Assembly (NCBI RefSeq): GCF_039535475.1
Contig: NZ_BAAAXG010000026.1
Coordinates: forward strand, 1,488,001-1,552,000
Source: Streptomyces showdoensis
Lineage (GTDB): Bacteria; Actinomycetota; Actinomycetes; Streptomycetales; Streptomycetaceae
Length of the DNA stretch: 64,000 nt
Reading direction: 5' to 3'
Each line of letters starts with the position of its first letter. The stretch's first letter is position 1. This document shows, one piece after another, positions 57,260-64,000 of the stretch. The notes beneath the pieces are model-generated. The model was not told where the DNA came from. It did no database searches and saw only the letters and a list, made by a program, of their open reading frames with translations. The translations under genes and the position numbers were made by a program.

Positions 57260-58051
57260 GTGAATAGGACCGTGGGAACTCCAGCAGGAGCCGGTAAGGC
57301 CGTACCTCGGTACGTGCAGATCGCGGACGACATCGTCCAGCAGATCCGGGGCGGTGTACTGAAGCCCGGCGACACGGTGCCCAGCGAGTCCGAGCTCGTC
57401 GAGCGGTACGGGGTCGCCGGCGGGACCATCCGTAAGGCCATGGTCGAAGTGCGGGCCAGCGGGCTCGTCGACACTCGCCACGGGAAGGGATCGATCGTTA
57501 AAGATCGGCCTCCCGTACGGCTCCGGTCCTCCGACCGTTTCCGGGCCTCGCACCGCCGTGGCGGCAAGGCCGCCTACCTCGCCGAGTCCGAGCAGTCTGG
57601 CGCCACCGCGAAGGTGAGCGTTCTCTACATCGGGCCTATGGAGGCACCGGCGGACATCGCCGAGAGGCTTGGTGTCGACGTCGGGACGCAGGTGCTCGCG
57701 CGGCGGCGGCTGTACTTCCGGAACGGGACGCCCGTCGAGACGGCATCCTCGTACCTGCCGTGGGACGTCGTGAAGGACATCCCCGAGCTGTTCGCCGAGA
57801 ACCCCGGCCCCGGCGGCATCTACGCCCGGCTCGAAGACCACGGCCACACCTTCGCCGAGTTCGTCGAGACGCTCCAGGCTCGGCCGGCCGCCAAGGCTGA
57901 GGCATCCGAGCTGGCCCTGAGCCCCGGGGCTCCGGTCGTGCACCTGCTGCGGGATGCCGTGACGAAGAAGGGGCGCGTCGTCGAGGTGTGCGACACCCTC
58001 ATGGCCGCTGACCAGTTCGTCTTCCAGTACCGGATCCCCGCGACCGACTGA
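57260..58051 (+). CDS. GntR-family regulator (KorSA-like)
   Basis: A 263-residue GntR/UTRA repressor: YVQIADDIVQQIRGGVLKPG, VPSESELVERYGVAGGTIRK, SGLVDTRHGKGSIV, then UTRA (VLARRRLYFRNGTPVETASS). GTG 57260. In pSAM2, KorSA is such a protein and keeps the element integrated by repressing its activator; related operators flank this gene on both sides. Confidence 0.82.
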   Translation: MNRTVGTPAGAGKAVPRYVQIADDIVQQIRGGVLKPGDTVPSESELVERYGVAGGTIRKAMVEVRASGLVDTRHGKGSIVKDRPPVRLRSSDRFRASHRRGGKAAYLAESEQSGATAKVSVLYIGPMEAPADIAERLGVDVGTQVLARRRLYFRNGTPVETASSYLPWDVVKDIPELFAENPGPGGIYARLEDHGHTFAEFVETLQARPAAKAEASELALSPGAPVVHLLRDAVTKKGRVVEVCDTLMAADQFVFQYRIPATD

Positions 58052-58102
58052 CGCTCGCTCAACTCCCCACAGCCCGCTGCGGTTTCCTTCCGCGGCGGGT
58101 TG

Positions 58103-58182
58103 ACTCATGTATAGGAGTGGTGCACTCTTCTTCATGTCACTCATGTACATGAGTGAAGGAGATCAGCATCTATAGAGGAGTG
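58103..58182. promoter_or_regulatory. Operator cluster before the transfer/replication operon
   Basis: ACTCATGTATAGGAGT (58103-58118), the perfect 20-bp palindrome TCACTCATGTACATGAGTGA (58137-58156) and a half-site GAGGAGTG (58175-58182). Same sequence family as the site at 57236-57251, so one GntR probably controls both promoters. Confidence 0.82.
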
Positions 58183-58189
58183 ATCCACT

Positions 58190-58534
58190 GTGCGTCAGAT
58201 CCCCGTCGACACCTCCGCCGCGATGGTGATGGTGGCCCAGCCGCCCGCCCCGAAGATCGCGAACCGTCAGACCGGCGAGATCGCCACCGACCGCGAGACC
58301 GGCGCCCCGCTGATGACGGTCGACGTCATGTTCGTCATGGACGGCAACGCCGAGATCCTCAACCTGACCGTGCCGAACACCGGCATCTCCGAGGAACTGT
58401 CCATGGGCACGCCCGTCGCCCTCACCGGCGTCGTCGCCCGGCCCTGGGAGAACGAGTTCAACGGCCAGAAGCGCCACGGCATCAGCTTCCGCGCCGTCGC
58501 CGTCACCTCGCTCGTCGCCGCGAAGGTCGGCTGA
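58190..58534 (+). CDS. SCO3933-family regulatory protein
   Basis: A 114-residue protein that starts the AICE operon: NRQTGEIATDRETGAPLMTV, DVMFVMDGNAEILNLTVPN, GTPVALTGVVARPWENEFNG. Similar proteins precede the translocase gene in many Streptomyces elements; single-stranded-DNA-binding-like folding is possible but unproven. GTG 58190, operators just upstream. Confidence 0.68.
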   Translation: MRQIPVDTSAAMVMVAQPPAPKIANRQTGEIATDRETGAPLMTVDVMFVMDGNAEILNLTVPNTGISEELSMGTPVALTGVVARPWENEFNGQKRHGISFRAVAVTSLVAAKVG

Positions 58535-58537
58535 CCC

Positions 58538-59893
58538 GTGACCGCCTTATCGGTCGCCCTCGCCCTGGTCGCCGCAGTCGCACTGCTGCTGCGCTGGCAG
58601 CGTCCGGCCTGGTACTGGATGAGCTTCGGCATCGTCTTCGCCGTCGTACGGATCCTCACCCGGTACGCGTCGGTCATGGACGCCTGCGGGCTCACCGTCC
58701 CGCCCTCCCGCTGGCGCCTGGCACTGGCCCGGATGACCGGCCGGCCCATCCCCGAGTCTCGGGCGCCCCGGATTCTGCGGCTGCGGCCGACACGTACCGG
58801 GCTCGTCCTGCGGGTGAAGCTCCGGCCCGGCCAGGACGCTTTCGACTTCTCCGCGGCCTCGGACCGGCTCCGGCACTCGTTCGTCATTCAGAACGTCTCC
58901 GCCCGGGAGGTCCGCTCCGGTGTGGTCGAGCTGCGGATGACCGGTTACGACGTCCTCAAGCGGGTGCAGATGCCTGCGGCCGGCCGAAGCGGGGTGATGC
59001 GGGTCCCGGTCGCGATGCGGGAGGACGGGGAGGTCTACCACCGCGACTACCGCCAGACCCCACACGCTCTGAACATCGGTGCCACCCAGTCCGGCAAGTC
59101 CGTCTACCAACGCGGCCTCGTCGCCGCGCTCGCCCCGCTGGACGTCGCCCTCGTCGGGATCGACTGCAAGCAGGGCGTCGAACTCGCGCCACTCGCCCGG
59201 CGGTTCACCGCCCTGGCCGACAACCCCGATGCCGCCGCCGACCTCCTCGACGCGCTCGTCGAGCACATGCAGGAGGTCTACCAACTGATCCGCCGCGAAC
59301 AGAGGTTGAGCGCCGACCTGCCGGACGCGGAGATCACCGCCGACATCTGGGACCTGCCCGACCACCTCCGCCCCACCCCGATCGTCCTCCTGGTCGACGA
59401 AGTCGCCGAGCTCGCCCTCTACGCCACGAAGGACGAAGAGAAGCGCCGCGACCGGATCATCACCGACCTCGTCCGGCTCGCCCAGCTCGGCCGCGCCGCC
59501 GGCATCTACCTGGAGATCTGCGGGCAGCGCTTCGGCTCCGAGCTCGGCAAGGGCATCACCATGCTCCGCGCCCAGCTCACCGGCCGTACCGCACACCGCG
59601 TCAACGACGAGACCAGCGCCAACATGGCCTTCGGCGACATCGCCCCGGACGCCGTACTCGCCACGGTCCAGATCCGCACCGACCGGCCCGGTACCGCCGT
59701 CGCCGGTGACTCCTCCGGCGGCTGGGTCCGCATCCGTACGCCCCACCTCACGCTACGGCGGGCCGTGAACATCGCGAACTCCCACGCCCACCGCACACCG
59801 GAGATCCCCGCGCTGGACGCCTTCCGGCCCGTCCTGCCGCCCCTGGGCAAGGCCGCGACGCCCTCGGCCGCCACGGCTCCCGCAATCGCCTGA
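58538..59893 (+). CDS. traSA: FtsK/SpoIIIE-type DNA translocase (TraSA/TraB)
   Basis: A 451-residue transfer ATPase: two N-terminal helices, FtsK core with Walker A GATQSGKS and Walker B IVLLVDEVAEL, and GQRFGSELGKGITMLRAQLT. AICEs move double-stranded DNA between mycelia with this single protein. GTG 58538. TTA (Leu) at codon 4 (58547) makes transfer bldA-dependent. Confidence 0.88.
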   Translation: MTALSVALALVAAVALLLRWQRPAWYWMSFGIVFAVVRILTRYASVMDACGLTVPPSRWRLALARMTGRPIPESRAPRILRLRPTRTGLVLRVKLRPGQDAFDFSAASDRLRHSFVIQNVSAREVRSGVVELRMTGYDVLKRVQMPAAGRSGVMRVPVAMREDGEVYHRDYRQTPHALNIGATQSGKSVYQRGLVAALAPLDVALVGIDCKQGVELAPLARRFTALADNPDAAADLLDALVEHMQEVYQLIRREQRLSADLPDAEITADIWDLPDHLRPTPIVLLVDEVAELALYATKDEEKRRDRIITDLVRLAQLGRAAGIYLEICGQRFGSELGKGITMLRAQLTGRTAHRVNDETSANMAFGDIAPDAVLATVQIRTDRPGTAVAGDSSGGWVRIRTPHLTLRRAVNIANSHAHRTPEIPALDAFRPVLPPLGKAATPSAATAPAIA

Positions 59894-59982
59894 GCCCTGC
59901 TCCCCCTCGCTCCACGGCGGCGTGACCGCTTCACGCCGAGTCCCTACCCCGCCCATGCCCGAAACCGGAAGGAGGACCCGCG

Positions 59983-60615
59983 ATGCGTCCCACCCGCCGA
60001 CCGGACGCAGTCCTCGTACAAGCCGTCATCGCCGGCGCCCTGTCCTTCGCCCACCTGCACGACCTGGCCGCGGCGGCCGGACAGACCGGCTGGAAAGCCT
60101 GGGCCTACCCGGTCTCCGTCGACCTCCTCCTCGTCGCCGCCTGGCACCGGCTGCGGACCGCACGGGCCGCCGGTATGCCTGCCCACTCGGCCTGGACCTG
60201 GTTCGCGGTCGCCCTGGCCGCGTCGCTCGGCGCGAACGTCGCCACCGCCGGTCTCCTCGACCTCGGCCACGTACCCGCCTGGCTCCGCATCCTCGTCGCC
60301 GGCTGGCCCGCCCTCGCGTTCCTCGGCGGCACCCTCCTCGTCCACTCCCCCGCCCAGCCGGAGGCTGAGCCCACGCCCATCCCCGTACCCGCTCCCGAAC
60401 CCACCCCGCCGCCCACCACTCCGGAGCCCGCGCCCGAACCGGCACCAGCAGAACCGGCCCCGGTAGCCGTCCCACCCGCCCTGGTCGCCCACGCCCGCAA
60501 GATCGCCGACGACCACCGGACCCGCACCGGATCGCCCATCGACGCCGACACCCTGCGCACCCGCCTCGGCGTCCCGCCCCAGATGGCCAATGCCATCGCC
60601 GCCCAGCTCGCCTGA
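59983..60615 (+). CDS. DUF2637/SpdB-type spread protein
   Basis: A 210-residue membrane protein: four helices in the first 125 residues (AVIAGALSFAHLHDLAAAAG, PVSVDLLLVAAWHRL, LAASLGANVATAGLLDLG), Pro/Glu-rich linker, C-terminal HTH-like domain. Spd proteins help intramycelial plasmid spread. Ribosome site GGAAGGAGG. Confidence 0.82.
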   Translation: MRPTRRPDAVLVQAVIAGALSFAHLHDLAAAAGQTGWKAWAYPVSVDLLLVAAWHRLRTARAAGMPAHSAWTWFAVALAASLGANVATAGLLDLGHVPAWLRILVAGWPALAFLGGTLLVHSPAQPEAEPTPIPVPAPEPTPPPTTPEPAPEPAPAEPAPVAVPPALVAHARKIADDHRTRTGSPIDADTLRTRLGVPPQMANAIAAQLA

Positions 60616-60629
60616 AGGGAGAGCTCCTC

Positions 60630-60821
60630 ATGGCCGCTCGCGACCACTTCCACTCCGTGATCCGGATCGGTCCGGTGCAGATCGGCACCCACCGCGACCG
60701 CCACGGCCGCACCAAGCACACCGCGGTCTGCACCGCCGACGGCTGCGGCTGGTCCGCCCCGTACTCCTCCCCCGCCGCCGCCCAGCTCGCCGCCCGCACC
60801 CACCGCTGCAAGCCCCGCTGA
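60630..60821 (+). CDS. Mobile element transfer protein (small Cys/His)
   Basis: A 63-residue protein: SVIRIGPVQIGTHRDRHGR, CTADGCGWSAPY and HRCKPR, a possible zinc knuckle. Constant companion of Spd genes in Streptomyces elements. GAGAG before the ATG. Confidence 0.8.
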   Translation: MAARDHFHSVIRIGPVQIGTHRDRHGRTKHTAVCTADGCGWSAPYSSPAAAQLAARTHRCKPR

Positions 60822-60841
60822 ACTCGAAGGAGCCCCGCGTC

Positions 60842-61000
60842 ATGGACGTCCCGCTCTGGCTCGCCCTGATCGTCGTCGGCGGCCTCGGAATCAAGCTGAT
60901 CCGCCCGCCCTGGTGGCTCGTCGCCGTGATCCTCCTCGGCGGCTACCTCCTCGCCGACAGCGTCATCGCCCCGCTCATCGACCACACGATCAACAAGTAG
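60842..61000 (+). CDS. Small two-helix Spd protein
   Basis: A 52-residue hydrophobic protein (MDVPLWLALIVVGGLGIKLI, WWLVAVILLGGYLLADSVIA). Position in the spd cluster indicates a spread role. AAGGAG before the ATG. Confidence 0.75.
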   Translation: MDVPLWLALIVVGGLGIKLIRPPWWLVAVILLGGYLLADSVIAPLIDHTINK

Positions 61001-61011
61001 GGAGAACCGCC

Positions 61012-61353
61012 ATGCTCCGGCCGCGCATCCCCGTCAACCCGCTCCCGACCGGCATCGTGACCCCGCTCGTCCAGCCGACCAGCGTCAGCGCCATCGAGCC
61101 CCATCACACGGCCGCCCACTTGCCGGTCTGCAACCACCACCACGCCCCGGCCCCGAGCCCGACCCGCTCCTCCGCCGCGCGCTTCACTCCGGCCGGCCTC
61201 GCCCTGGCCATCGCCGGCGGCGCCGGAGCCGTCCTGGTCGTCGGCACGGTCCTGGTCTCCATGCTGCTGGCCGTCGCCGTCACCGCCGCGTCTGTCGCCG
61301 TGTGCGCCGTCGTCCTGCGCTCGCTCCTCAACGGCCAGCACCGGCACCACTAG
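61012..61353 (+). CDS. SpdD-type spread protein
   Basis: A 113-residue protein: N-terminal Pro/His segment (HLPVCNHHHAPAPS), two fused C-terminal helices (GLALAIAGGAGAVLVVGTVL, AVTAASVAVCAVVLRSLL), His-rich end. GGGAGAA before ATG 61012. Confidence 0.78.
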   Translation: MLRPRIPVNPLPTGIVTPLVQPTSVSAIEPHHTAAHLPVCNHHHAPAPSPTRSSAARFTPAGLALAIAGGAGAVLVVGTVLVSMLLAVAVTAASVAVCAVVLRSLLNGQHRHH

Positions 61354-61441
61354 TCGGGCCCCCGGGCGGCTCAACCGCCAAGTCTCCGCCGCCCGGGAGC
61401 CCCGCCCCTGCCCAGTTCGCAGAACCAGAAGGAACCGCCCC

Positions 61442-62839
61442 ATGATGACCGACGCGGCCACCTCGCCGTCGGGCTTCGACACCGCCACCCTGAGCGACAT
61501 GCTCCGGGTGGCCGGGTCCCCCGACTTCGACCGCTGGCGCGAGCAGATCCACCGCACCGGCGGCTGCTCCCACCCCATCCACCTCACCGGCTGGACCCTC
61601 ACCCGCGACAAGACCACCGGCGAGACCCTGCACCGCTACTCCACCGAAACCGAACCGGGCGGACGCCTTCGCATCGCCTGCGGCAACCGCCGGGCCTCCC
61701 GCTGCCCCGCCTGCGCCTGGACGTACGCGGGCGACACCTACCACCTCATCCGCGCTGGCCTCGCCGGAGACTCCACCCGGGATATCCCCGCCGCCGTCCG
61801 CGAACACCCCCGCGTCTTCCTCACCCTCACCGCCCCGTCCTTCGGCCCGGTCCACAACCGCCCCGGCGCCCATCCCTGCCACTGCGGCACCCGGCACAAC
61901 GAGGACGACCAGACCCTCGGCACACCGCTCGACCCCGACTCGTACGACTACACCGCCGCCGTCCTCTTCAACAACCACGCTGGACAGCTCTGGCAGCGCT
62001 TCACCACCCGCCTCCGCCGCGAGATCGCCGCCACGGCCGGACTCTCGCAGAGGGAGCTGCGGGCGGTCGCCCGGATCTCGTACGGGAAGGTCGCCGAGTT
62101 CCAGAAGCGCGGCGCAGTCCACTTCCACGCCGTCGTACGCATCGACGGCCCGGACGGCCCTGACTCGCCCCCGCCGCCCTGGGTGACCACTGACCGCCTC
62201 ACCGACGCGATCCGCGCCGCCGCCACCCACGCGTACACGACCGTCACCGTCCCCGCCGCCGGCGCCCACCCCGCCTGCCGCCTCCGCTGGGGCGCCCAGC
62301 TCGACGTCCGCCCTGTGAAGGTCTTCGGCGACGGCTCCGACATCACCGAACAGGCCGTCGCCTCCTACATCGCCAAGTACGCCACCAAGGCCGCGGAGAC
62401 CACCGGCAGCCTCGACCGCCGCATCGGCAACCGCGAAGCCCTGCTCCTCCTCGGCGTCCCCGACCACACCCGACGCCTGGTCGAAGCCTGCCTCGACCTC
62501 GACCTGGTCTACCCGGAGCGCCGCCTCTCCGCCTGGGCCCACATGCTCGGCTTCCGCGGCCACTTCTCCACCAAGTCCCGCCAGTACTCCACCACCCTGA
62601 CCGAACTCCGCCAGACCCGCGCCGACTACCGCGCCGCCCAGGAACGCACCGCCCGCGGCCTGGACGACATCGCCCCGGACACCGTCCTCGTCCTCACCTC
62701 CTGGACGTACGCCGGCCAAGGCCACACCCCCGGCGAAGCCGCCCTCGCCGCCACCATCGCCCGGGACATCCACCTCAACCGCGAGACCGCCCGCGAAGCG
62801 CTCCGCGACCAACTCGACCTCGAAGGAACGGGAGCATGA
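61442..62839 (+). CDS. repSA: RepSA-type replication initiator
   Basis: A 465-residue replication initiator typical for AICEs and small Streptomyces plasmids. Zinc-type Cys groups (ACGNRRASRCPACAW, HPCHCGTRHNED), HUH-like metal motif VHFHAVVRIDG and Tyr region YIAKYATKAAE, expected for rolling-circle initiation. AAGGAACC before the ATG. Its stop overlaps xis. Confidence 0.85.
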   Translation: MMTDAATSPSGFDTATLSDMLRVAGSPDFDRWREQIHRTGGCSHPIHLTGWTLTRDKTTGETLHRYSTETEPGGRLRIACGNRRASRCPACAWTYAGDTYHLIRAGLAGDSTRDIPAAVREHPRVFLTLTAPSFGPVHNRPGAHPCHCGTRHNEDDQTLGTPLDPDSYDYTAAVLFNNHAGQLWQRFTTRLRREIAATAGLSQRELRAVARISYGKVAEFQKRGAVHFHAVVRIDGPDGPDSPPPPWVTTDRLTDAIRAAATHAYTTVTVPAAGAHPACRLRWGAQLDVRPVKVFGDGSDITEQAVASYIAKYATKAAETTGSLDRRIGNREALLLLGVPDHTRRLVEACLDLDLVYPERRLSAWAHMLGFRGHFSTKSRQYSTTLTELRQTRADYRAAQERTARGLDDIAPDTVLVLTSWTYAGQGHTPGEAALAATIARDIHLNRETAREALRDQLDLEGTGA

Positions 62840-63045
62840 CGACGACCGTGATCCAGCCCAAGTGGCACACGACCGCTGAGGTCGCCGCCATGCTCAAGTT
62901 CGGGCTGTCCAAGACGAAGATGCTCGTGCTCACGGGTGAGATCCGGTCCGTCAAGGTCGGCCGGAACCGCCGCATCCTCCCCGCCTGGGTCGACGAGTAC
63001 ATCGAGCGCGTCGCCACCGCCGGCACCGAGGAGTGGGCCGCATGA
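62836..63045 (+). CDS. xis: Excisionase
   Basis: A 69-residue winged-helix recombination-directionality factor: WHTTAEVAAMLKFGLSKTKM, SVKVGRNRRILPAWVDEYIE. ATG 62836 overlaps the repSA stop and its own stop overlaps the int start (both ATGA), so the three are cotranslated. Confidence 0.88.
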   Translation: MTTTVIQPKWHTTAEVAAMLKFGLSKTKMLVLTGEIRSVKVGRNRRILPAWVDEYIERVATAGTEEWAA

Positions 63046-64000
63046 GCGGGAAGCGCGGGAACGGCGAGGGGTCCATCTACCCGTACAAGAACGGCTACGC
63101 GGCCTACGTCTGGGTCACCAAGCCGGACGGCAAGCGGGCCCGCAAGTACGCCTACGGCAAGACCCGGGAGGAGGTCCACGAGAAGTGGCTCCTGCTCCAC
63201 GCCGAGGCGAAGAAGGGGCCGGTCGCCACCCGCCACCGCACCCTCGCCGCGTTCCTCTCCTACTGGCTCGACTCGATCGTGAAGCCCAACCTGGCCCCGC
63301 TGTCCTACGTCTCGTACGAGGGCTACGTCCGCCTCTACATCGCCCCGCACCTCGGCACGAAGCGGCTCGACAAGCTGACCGTCCGGGACGTCCGCGAGTG
63401 GCTGACGAAGCTCGCGACCATCTGCCAGTGCTGCGCGCAAGGGAAGGACGCCAAGCGGGAGCCGGGCCGTCGGAAGTGCTGCGCCGGCGGGGAGTGCTGC
63501 GAGGCGTACGCGTCCCGCCGGGTCGTCCAGGGGGCTCGTGACGCCCTCCGGGCCGCGCTCACGCACGCCGTGACCGAGGAGGAGATCGGCAAGAACGTCG
63601 CCTCCCTCGTCAAGGTCCCCAAGCCGCGGCGGCGTCGGATCAAGCCGTGGTCCGTCGCCGAGGCAGGGCAGTTCCTCGCGGACGCGGTCGCCCGGGCGGA
63701 TCACCTCTTCGCTGCCTGGATGCTCGTGCTGTGCCTCGGGCTCCGTCGGGGTGAGGTCCTGGGCCTGACATGGCAGTCGATCGATTTCGAGACCGGTGAG
63801 CTGTACGTGGACCACCAGATCCAGCGGGCCGGGCGGCAGCTCCTCCACCGGGAGACCAAGACGGAGGAGTCCGACGACTTCCTGCCTCTCCCCGCCGTCT
63901 GCCTCAAGGCCCTCCGGATGCGGCGCGCTCAGCAGCTCGGGGACCGGAAGGCCGCCGGCGAGCTGTGGCAGGACACGCGCGGGCTCGTCTTCACCACGAA
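63042..64000 (+). CDS. int: Tyrosine integrase, C-terminus outside window
   Basis: 319 residues visible. AP2-like N-terminus (NGEGSIYPYKNGYAAYVWVT), core-binding domain (TLAAFLSYWLDSIV), catalytic domain start with the first catalytic Arg in LCLGLRRGEVLGLTW. The remaining HxxR and Tyr are beyond the window. Seven Cys lie at residues 128-153 (ICQCC, KCC, ECC), a cluster inserted in the core-binding domain. It should act on the tRNA-Arg att sites. Confidence 0.9.
   Translation, partial: MSGKRGNGEGSIYPYKNGYAAYVWVTKPDGKRARKYAYGKTREEVHEKWLLLHAEAKKGPVATRHRTLAAFLSYWLDSIVKPNLAPLSYVSYEGYVRLYIAPHLGTKRLDKLTVRDVREWLTKLATICQCCAQGKDAKREPGRRKCCAGGECCEAYASRRVVQGARDALRAALTHAVTEEEIGKNVASLVKVPKPRRRRIKPWSVAEAGQFLADAVARADHLFAAWMLVLCLGLRRGEVLGLTWQSIDFETGELYVDHQIQRAGRQLLHRETKTEESDDFLPLPAVCLKALRMRRAQQLGDRKAAGELWQDTRGLVFTT

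Larger units (their letters stand above)
50260..64000. mobile_element. Integrative and conjugative element (AICE type), right end outside window
   Basis: Bounded on the left by the tRNA-Arg fragment and carrying, in the standard AICE order, regulators, transfer ATPase, Spd proteins, RepSA, Xis and Int, the last cut by the window edge. The integrase is next to the second attachment site in such elements, which is expected just beyond 64,000. Cargo includes an OLD nuclease and a NUDIX/immunity pair. Confidence 0.88.

Overview
The window is high-GC actinobacterial DNA, almost certainly Streptomyces. The evidence is the GC-rich third codon position, many GTG starts, leaderless start codons with TANNNT boxes 6-7 nt upstream, rare TTA codons, a SigF/SigN-type sigma pair beside upp, tadA and tRNA-Ser, and typical DUF397, DUF5753 and Spd protein families. 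No species can be named from the sequence alone. Two parts can be separated: core/accessory chromosome (bases 1 to about 50,259) and an integrated mobile element that starts at about 50,260 and runs off the right edge. Bases 1-12,000 hold an FtsX permease fragment, an MFS exporter with an ArsR-like regulator and a coupled alpha/beta hydrolase, an aldo/keto reductase behind a MerR-type 19-bp-spacer promoter, an XRE regulator divergent from a hydrolase, an HTH_42 (AlkZ/YcaQ-like) protein, a YCII-ECF42 sigma module whose sigma factor carries a long Ala-Asp-Pro repeat, and a CsoR-family regulator with its own operator. Bases 12,000-24,300 hold wrbA with a divergent TetR, hydrolases and prolyl aminopeptidase, an HhH-GPD protein, a secreted M28 aminopeptidase, a HerA-like ATPase, a LytR_C protein, upp, the tadA pair and tRNA-Ser(CGA).  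Bases 24,300-30,900 hold the sigF-sigN tandem, a lipoprotein, a TetR-hydrolase operon and an XRE(DUF5753)/DUF397 pair with a TTA codon. Bases 31,054-32,763 form the most unusual chromosomal structure here: two inverted arms of about 340 and 395 bp. Each arm ends in a roughly 138-nt palindrome with an identical 57-nt core and covarying stems. They flank a gene for a 108-residue membrane protein and five tandem copies of a ~122-bp repeat with a covarying hairpin. Bases 32,790-50,150 hold a PLP enzyme, an AlkD-like protein, MarR-MFS and MFS-TetR drug-efflux modules with clear operators, a two-component system followed by GT2-GtrA and GT39 membrane glycosyltransferases, an amidohydrolase, DUF2797 and Bro-N proteins, and a small gene that looks frameshifted.  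At 50,260-50,301 the minus strand carries exactly the 3' part of a tRNA-Arg(ACG), from the anticodon loop to the discriminator base, with its terminator still at 50,224-50,251. This is the expected att repeat of an actinomycete integrative and conjugative element (AICE). To its right lie GntR regulators with palindromic operators, small accessory genes, a low-GC OLD-family ATPase/TOPRIM nuclease (probable phage-defence cargo), a NUDIX hydrolase coupled to a colicin-E-immunity-like protein, and then a tightly packed transfer/replication operon: SCO3933-type regulator, FtsK/TraSA translocase (TTA at codon 4), Spd proteins, RepSA initiator, excisionase and tyrosine integrase (cut by the window edge). 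The intact tRNA-Arg gene should lie just past base 64,000. The many intergenic minisatellites (for example 16 x 11 bp after base 21,650) and low-complexity protein repeats are a second theme. Two homopolymer frameshifts (near 49,591 and 51,435) may be real mutations or sequencing errors.
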